This document shows positions 16,501-24,401 of a DNA stretch of 64,000 nt, one piece after another. Source of the DNA: Flavobacterium xinjiangense (lineage in GTDB: Bacteria; Bacteroidota; Bacteroidia; Flavobacteriales; Flavobacteriaceae); contig NZ_FRCL01000011.1 of assembly GCF_900142885.1 (NCBI RefSeq), positions 62,001 to 126,000 on the forward strand. The letters are read 5' to 3'. A model generated the notes under the pieces. It was not told where the DNA came from and did no database searches. It saw only the letters and a program-made list of their open reading frames with translations. The position numbers and the translations under genes were made by a program. Positions within the stretch are counted from its first letter, which is position 1. Every line of letters begins with the position of its first letter.

Positions 16501-19093
16501 CAGCTATGCTATACGTTAATCCTGTAATGCTTGGACATACTGCTGAAGTTCCACTTATTACCCCCGGTGTTGCTGGTGTCGCTGGACTTATAGTAACTGC
16601 TAAGGAATTGGCTGCACTTGTACCGCAGCTATTTTCAGCGGTAACGGTAATGTTTCCATTTTGTCCAGCACTTCCTGTTGTTACAGTTATTGAATTTGTT
16701 CCTGCTCCAGCGGTTATTGACCATCCTGTAGGAACTGTCCAAGTATATGTTGTCGCATAAGTAACAGCGACGATGCTATAAATTTGCCCAGTTAATGCAG
16801 GACATATAGGTGAAGTTCCGGCTATTGCTCCCGGGGTTGCTGGTGTTGCTGGATTTACGGTTACAGCCAAGTTTCTTGCTGCACTTGTTCCGCAACTATT
16901 TTCAGCTGTTACACTAATATTTCCATTTTGTCCAGCACTTCCTGATGTTAAAGTAATTGAATTAGTTCCTGTACCAGCGGTTATTGACCATCCTGTTGGA
17001 ATGGTCCAATTATAAGTTGTCGCATTGGTTACTGCAGCAATGCTATACGTTAATCCGTTAATTCCAGGACATACGAAAGAAGTTCCAGTTATGACTGCAG
17101 GTATTGCGGGTGTTGCGGGACTTACGGTTACTGCCAAAGTGTTTGTTGAACTTGTTCCACAGCTATTTCCAGCAGTTACACTAATAGTTCCATTTTGTCC
17201 CGCGTTGCCTGATGTTACAGTTATGGAGTTTGTTCCTGCACCAGCTGTAATCGACCATCCAGTTGGAATGGTCCAAGTATAAGTTGTAGCATTGGTTACC
17301 GCTGTAACACTATATATTTGTCCTGTTACCGCGGGACATTGGGTAACTGTACCCGTTATTGCTCCAGGAGTTGCAGGAGTTGCAGGAGCTACTGTTACTG
17401 CCAAAGTTCTTGCAACACTTGTTCCACAACTGTTTTCAGCTGTAACGCTAATGTTTCCATTTTGCCCCGTATTGCCTGATGTTACAGTTATTGAGTTAGT
17501 TCCTGTACCTGCAGTTATTGACCATCCTGTTGGAATTGTCCAATTATAAATTGTCGCATTGGTTACCGGGGCGATACTATATATTTGACCAGTTAGTGCC
17601 GGACATTGTGTAACAGTTCCTGTTATTACAATAGGTGTTGCAGGTGCTGTAGGACTTACAGTTACTGCCAAATTGCTTACTGCGCTTGTTCCGCAACTAT
17701 TTCCAGCAGTAACGCTGATGTTTCCGTTTTGACCACTACTACCAGTTGTAATATTTATTGAAGTAGTCCCTTGTCCAGCAGTTATTGTCCATCCTGAAGG
17801 TACAGTCCAATTATAAGTTGTTGCATCAGTTGCAGCGGAAATTGTATATGTTTGATTATTTAGTGTAGGACATTGCGTTGCTATTCCTGAAATGGATAAA
17901 GGGGGAGCGGGTATTGCTGGATTAACGGTGATTGTAATGCTATTACTTGTTGTTTTAATTGGAGATGCACAAGTTGCATTTGAAGTTAGTTCAACTGTAA
18001 CAACATCTCCATTATTTAAGGTAGAAGTAGAAAAATTAGGGCTATTAGTTCCAACATTCAAACCGTTGATCATCCATTGATATGAAGGAGTACTACCTCC
18101 ATTTATTGGTATAGCAGAAAAATTTATTGAATTACTTGGGCAAATTGTTGTAGCCGATGCGGAAATACTTACTGATGGTATCACAATATCATTTACAGTC
18201 ATCGTAATTGCATTGCTGCTGACATTTGCAAGAGAAGGACAAGTAGCACTAGAAGTTAGAACAACTGTCACTTTATCCGTATTTGTTAATGATGAGGTAG
18301 TAAATGTTGGACTATCCGTTCCTGCGTTTATACCGTTTATCTTCCATTGATAGGAAGGATTGGCACCTCCATTTGCAGGAATAGCAGTAAAAGTAACAGA
18401 AGTTCCAGCACATATATTATTCCCAGGATTTGCGCTAATTGCTACGGATGGTATTAGACTTGGGTTAACAATTATTGTATAAGTTGCAGTTGCAGTTTGA
18501 GGGTTGCAAGTATTATTACTGGTGACGGTCATAGTCATTGTAACGGTAGTTCCTGAATCTGCTGCTATAGCAGTATAGATTGGTGTTAAAGTTGTTGCGC
18601 CCCCAGTTATAGACCCCGCTCCATTTTCTGACCATACTATTGTTCCGTTTGTTGCGCTTGCACCACTTACTGTAGCAGTTGAGTTAGAACAAATGGTTTG
18701 AGTTCCACCGGAAGCTGCTGTGGGTAATGGATCGATTGTAAAATCCCCCGAGCTGATAATATCTAATCCTATAGATGGAGTGACCGTAATAGTTCCAGTT
18801 GTTGCTCCCGCTGGCAATGTTGCCGTTATTTGGGTATCGTTGTTAATAACAAATGCTGCTGTTATACTATTAAATTTTACAGCAGTTGCTCCAGCAAAAC
18901 CAGTACCAGTTATAACGATAGTAGATCCAGAATTGCTACATGCATTTGAGGGGCTAAAACTGGTGATCGTTTGAGCAAAAGAAGTATTAACACTCAAAAA
19001 AGCAAATAGAACTACCAAAAATATTTGATAAGCTTTCGAAAATTTTAATGCTGAAAATAAATTTATATGGAAATCAAAGTATTGTTTTTTCAT
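7517..19093 (-). CDS. Giant T9SS-secreted repeat protein (PKD/Ig-like adhesin), 3858 residues
   Basis: A very large surface or secreted protein. A signal peptide (to about residue 40) precedes an IPT/TIG-like domain (SFSPSNACSNSGSTIVITG). Approximate order after that: Ig-like units; eight 89-residue PKD-like repeats (about 395-1100) with Tyr/Trp signatures such as PTGWSITAG; six 90-residue repeats (about 1290-1840) with DQTVCAS and NATYTPT; two Ig-like units with YQW; PKD-like repeats with QTICSG and VRYTVTPTANSC (about 2105-2670); a MAM-like stretch with LTFDHAYKLDDVNDYAEV (about 2810-2980); then a module of some 690 residues shared with the next gene. The end, VFLFNLLGQAI...GVYIVKVKTTKGVFSKKIIIR, is a type A T9SS sorting domain, cleaved on secretion. 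Likely an adhesin; no catalytic domain was seen. No frameshift is visible over 11.6 kb. Confidence 0.93.
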   Translation of the reverse strand: MKKQYFDFHINLFSALKFSKAYQIFLVVLFAFLSVNTSFAQTITSFSPSNACSNSGSTIVITGTGFAGATAVKFNSITAAFVINNDTQITATLPAGATTGTITVTPSIGLDIISSGDFTIDPLPTAASGGTQTICSNSTATVSGASATNGTIVWSENGAGSITGGATTLTPIYTAIAADSGTTVTMTMTVTSNNTCNPQTATATYTIIVNPSLIPSVAISANPGNNICAGTSVTFTAIPANGGANPSYQWKINGINAGTDSPTFTTSSLTNTDKVTVVLTSSATCPSLANVSSNAITMTVNDIVIPSVSISASATTICPSNSINFSAIPINGGSTPSYQWMINGLNVGTNSPNFSTSTLNNGDVVTVELTSNATCASPIKTTSNSITITVNPAIPAPPLSISGIATQCPTLNNQTYTISAATDATTYNWTVPSGWTITAGQGTTSINITTGSSGQNGNISVTAGNSCGTSAVSNLAVTVSPTAPATPIVITGTVTQCPALTGQIYSIAPVTNATIYNWTIPTGWSITAGTGTNSITVTSGNTGQNGNISVTAENSCGTSVARTLAVTVAPATPATPGAITGTVTQCPAVTGQIYSVTAVTNATTYTWTIPTGWSITAGAGTNSITVTSGNAGQNGTISVTAGNSCGTSSTNTLAVTVSPATPAIPAVITGTSFVCPGINGLTYSIAAVTNATTYNWTIPTGWSITAGTGTNSITLTSGSAGQNGNISVTAENSCGTSAARNLAVTVNPATPATPGAIAGTSPICPALTGQIYSIVAVTYATTYTWTVPTGWSITAGAGTNSITVTTGSAGQNGNITVTAENSCGTSAANSLAVTISPATPATPGVISGTSAVCPSITGLTYSIAAVANATTYTWIVPAGWSITSGAGTNSITVTSGAAGQNGNISVTAGNSCGTSAAKTLAVTVSPATPATPGAINGSTEQCISKTGLVYSITVVPNAASYTWTLPSGWSIMAGVNTNSITVSTSGTAIGGNITVTATNSCGTSGTQTLAVTVNTAIPMAPGTISGPTAICPVVTGLIYSIASVANATSYTWSVPTGWSITSGQGSTSLTVTAGSGAVSGNVTVIAINVCGSSAASSLAVSVGAFAFANAGADQTICAGTTSIILDGAIGGAITQNKDWSWSSSITGGSFSNNGNNLKGTYTIPSSLVNGGTITITISTSDPAGSCLAVTDDMTITIKPAATANISVSGTNPICSGSTSIITFTATPNTTLTYTVSGVSGSSTINIGASGTATLPTAALTSSTTYTLTNSAYTTAPSCSQTISGSATITVNPSAIANANIDQTVCASSPNVILAGAVSGAATTVTWSGGTGTFSPNNTTLNATYTPTSSEITAGTVTLTLTTNDPTGPCPSVSDQMIITINPSAIANANMDQIVCASSPNVILAGSISGAATSATWSGGAGTFNPNNTTLNATYTPTASEINVGTVTLTLTTNDPAGPCSIASDQMIITINPSAVANANVDQTVCASIPNVILAGSISGAATTATWSGGAGIFSPNNTALNATYTPTASEITVGTVTLTLSTNDPAGPCPIASDQMIITINPSAVANANIDQTVCASSPNVILAGSISGAATSGTWSGGSGTFSPNNTTLNATYTPTASEITAGTVTLTLTTNDPAGPCSAASDQIIITINYSAVANANADQTVCAFSPNVILAGAVSGTATSATWSGGAGIFSPNNTTLNATYTPTASEITAGTVTLILTTNDPAGPCVTASDQMVITINPSAVANANIDQTVCASTPNVILAGAISGAGTSGTWSGGAGTFSPNNTTLNATYTPTASEITAGTVTLTLTTNDPAGPCATTSDLMVITINPSATISAGVSFTICSNTTATMAGSFGGSATSATWSTSGSGTFNNNSPTAIYTPSAADISTGTITLSYTTNDPIGPCPSVNATIILTIKKAVAITTQPSNTSVCASFPADLNVVAIGDGLTYQWYKGSAPSGTPVTNSANISGAQSSNLHFNQANLSDDGSYYVIVGGASSCASVISAQRTLNVDQAIIVSTQPISKTVCEDTPNVSFSVTANAGGDPLTYQWRKNGVNIAGATASTFTIPTATLTTAGNYDVVISGPSGYTCSSIQSVAVTLTINPKPIGSATTQTICSGSSTNVALNSTVSGTTFSWIAAIQTNPTGGTITGFSASSGNIIAQSLTNTGTSAGTVRYTITPTANSCIGTAFTVDVTVNPAPVGSATAQTICSGSTTNVVLNSTAAGTTYSWAAAIQTAPTAGTITGFSNGTQNTIVQTLSNTGTTAGIIRYTVTPTANSCTGTAFTVDVTVNPNSTIVLSSASGSGNPTNCVNTVLNISYAIGGGGTNASITAGALPAGVTGSYDSGTRIFTISGTPSAVGPFSYTVTTQGLCSNASVSGTITVNADSSISLNLGTGSDNQTKCINSAITPIKYTITNGGTNPTIAWNPGPANFIGSYDSAAGVYTISGSSAVAGTFNYTISTAGNCINSSLTGQITVNPNPVGSAVSQTICSGSVSNVVLNPSTGGTTFTWTAAIFSTPTSGTITGFGSGSGASIAEILTNTGTTAGSIRYTVTPTANSCSGSPFIVDVIVNPKPNGSASPQTICSGTPTNVSLNSTVSGTTFTWTSAIISMPTGGTISGFNTGTTNTIAETLSNSGTTSGVIRYTVTPTANNCPGAVFTVDVTVNAPTVGGTTTITSTTNPSNVENGTTKLTDCHSSGGVIRLNGNVGTVVRWETSTNAGGTWIPRGNAGSLTYTYTGITATTIFRAVIQNSSCTIVNSGISTLFIIPNIKPSPVSATPSTICEGESTQLTSASGFSSSQLLASGGLFNQANPPGWLVDDKIFPASGDNGVNNEFSETNGNAGDEYDSGDGKFAITRGNRTSVMQTPVFDLIGLTSANLTFDHAYKLDDVNDYAEVKISLDGGLTYTATLANYNGNTSIKNPFKNSNPANSISLNLNAYLGYSNIKIGFFFYGTVNAAGTKVPNVGSTWAIDNVKIPQAPNPQLTSQWLNQNTGAIISVSNTTNVTVNPPVTTIYAVTSFLNGCTSYGLEGTTYVTVTVNKRPTANIGPDQTICYDGTATFSVSLTGVAPWTVTYTNGTTSTTVNNINSTPFVFSVPNLKADVTYTITALNDKNCTPFPGGITGSAKVTVLQGRTGWWTGLVSTDWFDCKNWEQGLPSFTVDANILPTVANGNRLPVIDKTSTFAIPYGGIASAKDMIITTAGSVTVVSTNNSELQISGNWRNSGAFIPGTGTVTFNGATANQIQNINIGIKTNETFYNITTNNTGGAKGISVIDGFELTVKNLVTLTSGDLRLTGEAQLVQEGITANPSTGTGKLLRDQQGKKNSFNYNYWSSPVSSNSIDYSIGSVLRDGTSITNTYTDLSNFIPSTPSPTTIISFIDGAFSADGPSSPITISNRWLWAFNSPALSDPLLNYYQWKYIGSTGSIKVGEGFTMKGTGGIAPLTSTQNYVFVGKPNSGTISLSLTKDQTYLIGNPYPSALDADEFIKDNIKETINGKVGRNTENIFNGALYFWDHFGLSNNHYLAEYEGGYATYTLMGGTAAVADSPLTAAGNGSKIPERYIPVAQGFFVDAFVDDGLSGGITSPICPTGCNIIFKNSQRAFVRELSGGSLFMKTNGTTKSNAAEVDIRSKIRLGFDSPIGAHRQLLVGVDLNATNQFDIGYDGIMFDTNDNDMFWEISNSQFVIQAVPNFNDDQIIPLGITIANEGLSTIKIDALENMPNTTKIYLHDNLTSQYHDLRESAFEISLAIGEYNNRFSLRFADKTLKVDDFILPENIFIYFTNNTKTLNIKNNFTDGTVNKVFLFNLLGQAIANWDVEEQKQNNIQIPIKNVPSGVYIVKVKTTKGVFSKKIIIR
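13580..15210 (-). repeat. In-gene tandem array, 270-bp unit (90 residues), about 6 copies
   Basis: The landmark ACAAACAGTTTGATC or a close variant recurs at about 13829, 14099, 14369, 14639, 14909 and 15179, exactly 270 bases apart. Each unit encodes a 90-residue PKD/Ig-like domain. Copies are nearly identical over long stretches, which points to recent expansion or gene conversion. The reading frame is kept throughout. Confidence 0.9.
15800..17920 (-). repeat. In-gene tandem array, 267-bp unit (89 residues), 8 copies
   Basis: Eight units carry the core W-x-(I/V/L)P-x-GWSI followed by a Gly/Thr-rich turn and NSCGTS. The spacing of neighbouring units is 267 bases. Similarity between copies is high but lower than in the 270-bp array, so this array is probably older. 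Confidence 0.87.
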
Positions 19094-19431
19094 GACACCT
19101 ACGATTTAGAATCAAACAGTTAATGCTTTTATAAAATTCAAATAGTTGAAACTAGATTGATTTTATAAATAATATTTAGTGTAGGTGTACTGTTTCATTT
19201 TAAAAAAAAGGGAATTGGCTATAGACAATTTTATAGTTTAATTCTCGACATAAATTTTTTTAACGTGAAGTATAGATTGGGGTTTATCTACCTTAAAGTT
19301 AGGTGTTTAAAAGTTATTGTTGTGTTTTAAAATTGTATTTTCGATTAAAGTATTTTTTCTCTCGATGAATAGCTGTTGTTTTATAAATTCAATTTATTTT
19401 TCGGACATTTTTTTAAATGTACTATAACGAG
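19094..19431. other. Leader and gap between the two giant genes; possible 5' leader fold
   Basis: No gene is seen. Next to the start codon of the 3858-residue gene are two crossing complementary pairs: ACACCTAC (19095-19102) with GTAGGTGT (19181-19188), and AAACAGT (19114-19120) with ACTGTTT (19189-19195). In the minus-strand leader these could form a pseudoknot-like fold around the ribosome binding region. This could be chance. Confidence 0.3.
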
Positions 19432-19459
19432 AAAAAAAAACTGCCTCGAAAGACAGTTC
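19432..19459 (-). terminator. Terminator after the 1636-residue T9SS protein gene
   Basis: On the minus strand an imperfect hairpin AACTGTC-tttc-GAGGCAGTT is followed by nine T. It lies about 30 bases past the stop codon, so the two giant genes appear to be separate transcription units. Confidence 0.75.
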
Positions 19460-19490
19460 TAATAATACTATAAAGAAGGATATATAAAAT

Positions 19491-22400
19491 TTAAGGAATA
19501 ATTATTTTTTTGCTAATATCTCCATTTGTGGTCTGAATTCTTGCAATATAAATGCCGGAACTTAAATTTTTAATAGGCAGTTGGATATTTTGTTGTGATT
19601 GGTCTTCAATCATCCAAGTTGCGACGCACTGGCCATTCATATTATACAAAATTACTTTTTGAAGATTTGTTTCAGCTGATTTATTGTTAATCTCAATTGC
19701 ATTTTTTCCCTGAAGATTGGTCACTTTTATGTCATCTGATTTTTTATTTTTTTTGTCTTTTTCATCCTTACTGTCCTCTTTTTCTTTTTTAGTTTTTTGT
19801 TTAAAGCACAATGAAAAACGGTCGTTGTTTTCACCAGATGGAATCAAAACTTCATATTGTTTTTTTCGGATGTCGTTGTAGCTGTCATTTTCCGAATCAT
19901 AAATGAATATTTTTTCATTTTTGTCGAAATTTTCAAGCCCGTCAATCATGAAAATCACTTTCCCTTCCGTATCCGCTTTTACTCCAATAGGGTAGGAGTC
20001 GTTTCTGTCAAAGTATCCAACTCCTTGAATTACTAATTGATCCTCATCATTCAAAAAATACATGTCATTAGGAAAATAATCAAAGTTAAAACCATCATAA
20101 CCATTATCTATATCTGAAGTTGCTTTTTCATTCATAAATCCTAGCAATACTTGACGATGGTAATTGTTATTGGAATTGTAACCCAAACGAATTCTTTTAT
20201 AAGTGTCCTTTTCGATGATATCATTATTGTTAGTGCTTGTATTTTTGTCTTTTTTATCAGTAGAAGTCATTTTGAACATAGTATTAGAAACACCTGTCTC
20301 ATCTTCTTTATGGAAACCTCTCTGCGTATTTCTATAGGTAATAGGACCTCCAGCACCTACATTTCCATATACAAAAAAGCTTTGTCCAACGGGAATAAAT
20401 TGATTTGGAATTCCTTTGGTACTGGAGCCTTGACCACTTATAAAATCTACTCCTACTGACGTTGCAGGTACTCCGCCTGTTAAATTTCTTTCGGCATAAC
20501 CACCTTGATAATCCCTTAAAATATGGGTATCATTAGTAGTGTACTGTTCCCAAAAATACAAAGTGCCATCTATAGAAGCCAAATTATCATTTATGAAAGC
20601 ATTGGCATCCAGAGCAGAAGGATATGGGTTTCCGGTTAAAAGCAATTGATCGGCACCAACACTGTTGGTTGCGATGGTCCCGTTGTTTGGCTTTCCTACG
20701 AAGGTATAATTCTGGTTTCCAGATAGCTTCCCACTTCCTTTTAGTGTAAATCCTTGTCCAACTCTGAGCGGGTCTGTTTCATTTATCTGAGACCAGTTTG
20801 CATAATCATTAGCAGAATTATCAAATTTATAGAGCCAATAGCGCGCTAAACTAATAGGGTTGGTAGGGGATCCGTCATAGCCACTGATCCAATTTATATT
20901 TTGTGGCGTTGCTGCCGTCCCATCTTTCATTATCCCGGCAACGGTATAATTCGTGTTATTTGCACTTGTGTTAATAGGACTCACAGGAGAACTCCAGTAA
21001 TTATAATTGTATTTGTTTGATTGTCCTTGTTGGTCTCGTTCTATTGATCCTGCACTTGAAACATCTAAATCACTGTCAATGGTTTGTACTAATTGTGATT
21101 TGCCCACGAGATCTATTTTACCATCTAGTTTTAGATAACTGGAAACTTCAATTTTTGAATCATTTGCGGCACTTAATATATTGCTGTTCACTAATAATCC
21201 TAAAACTATCTTATTGCCATTTGAGGTTATGTTATGTGTGGTTTTAACGATATTCCAATCTATTTTTGTTGTGCCATCGATAGCGATACTGTTAGGAAAA
21301 TCCCAAACAGGATAATTAGTCCAAGTAGCATCTGTTTCCCAACTGCCATTAGCTACGGAGGTATAAGGAATTGGTGCGGTATCGGGTTCTTGAACGTAAA
21401 TACCTTTCAATTTACCGTTCTTTGTGTTGCCTGATTTATCTATTAAATAGCCGTTTAAGACATCACTTGTACGATTCATTTGAAAATAACCGGACAAATT
21501 AGTCCAATTTATTCCAGTGATGTTTTTGGGTACAATTGCTCCCTTAATATTGCCGCTACCGTCATTTATGATTTCCTGATTCATCATTTGGCGAATTTGA
21601 CTAATGCTTAAAGAAGTATTCCAGATTCGAACCTCATCGATATAACCATTAAAATAATTATAGGGAGTTGTATTGTTTTGGGCCATTGCACCTAAAACGC
21701 AATCAACACTATTTGATATTGGGTTAGTTCCGGAAGCTGTTTTTTCTAATAATCCGTCAATGTATAATTTATAATTAGTTCCGTCAAAAGTAACCCCAAT
21801 ATGGTACCATCTGTTGCTGTCAATTGAATGAGTGGCAATTATGGAATTTGTGCTCCAATTGAACGAAATTTTATTGTTTAGTAGTCTTAAATCATACCCA
21901 TCAGTTGAACCGGTACTTAAGCGTTTGGAAATAATGGTTTGGTTATTACTATTAGTCGCATTTGATTTTACCCAAGCTTCTATACTAAAATTACCGCTGT
22001 TTAAATTATAGTTGTTTTTAAAGTTGATATGATCATCAAGTCCATCAAAGTTGACAACATTACATAGTGTAAAAGTGACGATAACATCATCTGTTGTTGA
22101 GCAACTGGTAGTCCATCTTAGGGTGTATACACCAAGATTAGTACTGTAAAATGTTGAGGTTGGACTTGTGTTATTCGAAAAAATTTCTCCTCCTCCGGCA
22201 GGTCCGCTAATAATAGACCATATTCCTGTTTTTCCTGTTGATGCCGCTAATGTAACAGATTCTCCTCCACAAGATGTTATTTGATCAGGTCCCGCCATAC
22301 TTGATAAGCAGGAACTGGCATCAATAGCTACTTTTATAGAACCATCAACGGGTAAATGACAAGAGGATGAATCATATCCTTGAAAGAAATACTTCGTAAA

Positions 22401-24401
22401 GGAAGACCCAGATGTAGCCCCCGTACCAGTAATTGTTCCCGTATCTAAAGATACTTCAGGGCTACAACCCGCACTTAAGATAATGTTGCAATCTGTTGTG
22501 ACATTAAGCGTAAAACTTAAATCAGCATAAATATATTCAGGATGACCAGCTGTTATGGGTAATGTTCCCAAATTCCAAATAATTTTATTTGCTGCCGAAT
22601 CAAAATAGGGAGTGCTGGTGGTGGTAAAGCCATTGTAAGTATGATAAACGATTGTCGCTCCTGTGTTGAAAATTGCGGTTGCCGGAATGGGGATTGAAAT
22701 TATTGTATTGTTTGTGGCTTCAGTTCCTTCATTTGTAATGTTAAGCGAATAATTGATTGTTTGACCTGGTGCTGCATTTAAAATGGGCGGATTTGGAACA
22801 TTATTAATAGACGTTACACTGATCAGTCCTTTTGGTTCTGGGATATAGGCATCTACTGACATGGCAAAACCATATATGGTGTATACTTCAGAAGTGGAGC
22901 CAAATCTAAAAGTCGTAGAAGTTTGGTTGTTGCCGATCACCGTATTTCCGACATTTGGGATGGTAAACATACTAAGATCAACACCTGTATTGTTTTGTAA
23001 AATTGGATTACTTGTACCTGCAGCGGGAACCGGATAAATAGAAGAATTGAAGAAATTATTTGTTGCATTCTTTGGGTGAGATAATATTAAATAGCTTCCT
23101 GGATAACTCGAAGGATTTGCACCTAGTTTTTGCACCGCTAAATAATCTCCTGTTAAGGCTACATCTCCTTCAGCTGCCATTACTCCCAGTTTCATATTTA
23201 CTTGTCCTGAACCAACTGTTGTAAATCCTGAAATAGGAATCGTGCCAAATTCGCCGCCACCTGCAAGTTGGCCATTTACAAAAGCATAACCATCAAAGAG
23301 TGTTACGGCTCGACTTTTCATAGCTGGATTATCATAAATAACAATCATGCCCCAACCTCCTGAGTACCCTGGATGTTGCGCATCGGCAGATCCATTATTC
23401 CCTTCAATCAGCGCGATATCGGCAACCGTATAGGCACCAGGTCCGTGTGCTTTAACGTAATCAGTAACATCTTGATAACCAATAAATATACCACTATTAG
23501 CTGCCCCTGGAAACCTGATTTCTGAATTTGCTCCATTAAGTTTTGCTGTGATCGAAGTATAAGCAGAAGAACCTGGACCTTTTAAAGAGATTATTTTTTT
23601 ATCATAATTTTTTGACGGGGAAAGCACAATGCCAGCAGAACTGGTAGATTGATATTGACCTAAAGTGAGACTTGTGGATACGTTTCTTACTAAACTGTTA
23701 ATAGTAAATGTTGGCCCCCAACTTGCATTTGATGTATATGGCGTACTAAATGTAGCTATTCCAACACTATTGTAGGAAACAGGAACGTTAACTGCAACAG
23801 CACCATCGATACTAAGAGTGACAATAGATGCACCCGTTGTTGCATTTGTAAAGGTAAAAGCATAAGTATGAGAATATCCCGAAAAGGTATAAATTGGATA
23901 ATAAGGAGAACTGCCTCCTCTGCTAACGGTCATCGTATAAGCGGTATTTGGACACGTTTGAGCAGTTGATATTCTTCTATTGGCCATAAAAGTATCATTG
24001 GCATCATCCGACTTACCAGTCCAATAAAGTCCTGCATATAAAATGTTCGAACAGTTTTGGTTAGCGCCATTTTCGCCTCCATTAGAGAGTTCAAGAGTAG
24101 CCATTGATGAATTTAGAGTACTAGCATCACCGTCAATATCCATATAGCGCATCTCATTACCTTGATTGTCAGTACCTGTGAGGTAATTAGCAAGACTTAA
24201 ATTCGTATTGCCTAACAAGGTAAAGTCTCCCTTTACGTTATATATTGTTTGGGCGGGAGTAGCTAAAGCAGTCCTTTGTACAAAAGGAACCTGTGGAGAG
24301 GTCACTGTTTGAGCCTTCATTTGGATAGACGCAACCAAAAGTAGTATCGAAAATAGTAAACAAGATTTGCAGTTGATTGTTTTAAAGTAAAGTTTTCTCA
24401 T
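19491..24401 (-). CDS. T9SS-secreted LamG-domain protein, 1636 residues
   Basis: A secreted or surface protein with a signal peptide at 1-31 (ending SIQMKAQ). The N-terminal 500 residues are an unassigned beta-rich region. Next comes a DUF11-like repeat around 525-640 (APGQTINYSLNITNEG), a short Ig-like unit, and a LamG/concanavalin-like domain at about 785-940 (VNFDGLDDHINFKN, FSIEAWVKS, YIDEVRIWN), which usually binds sugars or matrix. From about 1100 onward it resembles the C-terminal module of the neighbouring giant protein (both have RDQQG followed by YNYWSSPVS). A Lys/Asp-rich linker precedes the T9SS type A sorting domain, ending SGIYIARIQTTNGDISKKIIIP. Probably an adhesin or carbohydrate-contacting surface protein. 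Confidence 0.92.
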   Translation of the reverse strand: MRKLYFKTINCKSCLLFSILLLVASIQMKAQTVTSPQVPFVQRTALATPAQTIYNVKGDFTLLGNTNLSLANYLTGTDNQGNEMRYMDIDGDASTLNSSMATLELSNGGENGANQNCSNILYAGLYWTGKSDDANDTFMANRRISTAQTCPNTAYTMTVSRGGSSPYYPIYTFSGYSHTYAFTFTNATTGASIVTLSIDGAVAVNVPVSYNSVGIATFSTPYTSNASWGPTFTINSLVRNVSTSLTLGQYQSTSSAGIVLSPSKNYDKKIISLKGPGSSAYTSITAKLNGANSEIRFPGAANSGIFIGYQDVTDYVKAHGPGAYTVADIALIEGNNGSADAQHPGYSGGWGMIVIYDNPAMKSRAVTLFDGYAFVNGQLAGGGEFGTIPISGFTTVGSGQVNMKLGVMAAEGDVALTGDYLAVQKLGANPSSYPGSYLILSHPKNATNNFFNSSIYPVPAAGTSNPILQNNTGVDLSMFTIPNVGNTVIGNNQTSTTFRFGSTSEVYTIYGFAMSVDAYIPEPKGLISVTSINNVPNPPILNAAPGQTINYSLNITNEGTEATNNTIISIPIPATAIFNTGATIVYHTYNGFTTTSTPYFDSAANKIIWNLGTLPITAGHPEYIYADLSFTLNVTTDCNIILSAGCSPEVSLDTGTITGTGATSGSSFTKYFFQGYDSSSCHLPVDGSIKVAIDASSCLSSMAGPDQITSCGGESVTLAASTGKTGIWSIISGPAGGGEIFSNNTSPTSTFYSTNLGVYTLRWTTSCSTTDDVIVTFTLCNVVNFDGLDDHINFKNNYNLNSGNFSIEAWVKSNATNSNNQTIISKRLSTGSTDGYDLRLLNNKISFNWSTNSIIATHSIDSNRWYHIGVTFDGTNYKLYIDGLLEKTASGTNPISNSVDCVLGAMAQNNTTPYNYFNGYIDEVRIWNTSLSISQIRQMMNQEIINDGSGNIKGAIVPKNITGINWTNLSGYFQMNRTSDVLNGYLIDKSGNTKNGKLKGIYVQEPDTAPIPYTSVANGSWETDATWTNYPVWDFPNSIAIDGTTKIDWNIVKTTHNITSNGNKIVLGLLVNSNILSAANDSKIEVSSYLKLDGKIDLVGKSQLVQTIDSDLDVSSAGSIERDQQGQSNKYNYNYWSSPVSPINTSANNTNYTVAGIMKDGTAATPQNINWISGYDGSPTNPISLARYWLYKFDNSANDYANWSQINETDPLRVGQGFTLKGSGKLSGNQNYTFVGKPNNGTIATNSVGADQLLLTGNPYPSALDANAFINDNLASIDGTLYFWEQYTTNDTHILRDYQGGYAERNLTGGVPATSVGVDFISGQGSSTKGIPNQFIPVGQSFFVYGNVGAGGPITYRNTQRGFHKEDETGVSNTMFKMTSTDKKDKNTSTNNNDIIEKDTYKRIRLGYNSNNNYHRQVLLGFMNEKATSDIDNGYDGFNFDYFPNDMYFLNDEDQLVIQGVGYFDRNDSYPIGVKADTEGKVIFMIDGLENFDKNEKIFIYDSENDSYNDIRKKQYEVLIPSGENNDRFSLCFKQKTKKEKEDSKDEKDKKNKKSDDIKVTNLQGKNAIEINNKSAETNLQKVILYNMNGQCVATWMIEDQSQQNIQLPIKNLSSGIYIARIQTTNGDISKKIIIP

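Noticed and set aside
13580..17920. Regular 267- and 270-bp repeats as a CRISPR or satellite
   Set aside because: Units are in-frame protein domains with no spacers of 30-40 bases; they belong to one secreted protein.
7517..19093. Identity as SprB, the gliding adhesin
   Set aside because: PKD/Ig repeats and a T9SS sorting domain are shared by many flavobacterial surface proteins; nothing specific to SprB was recognised.
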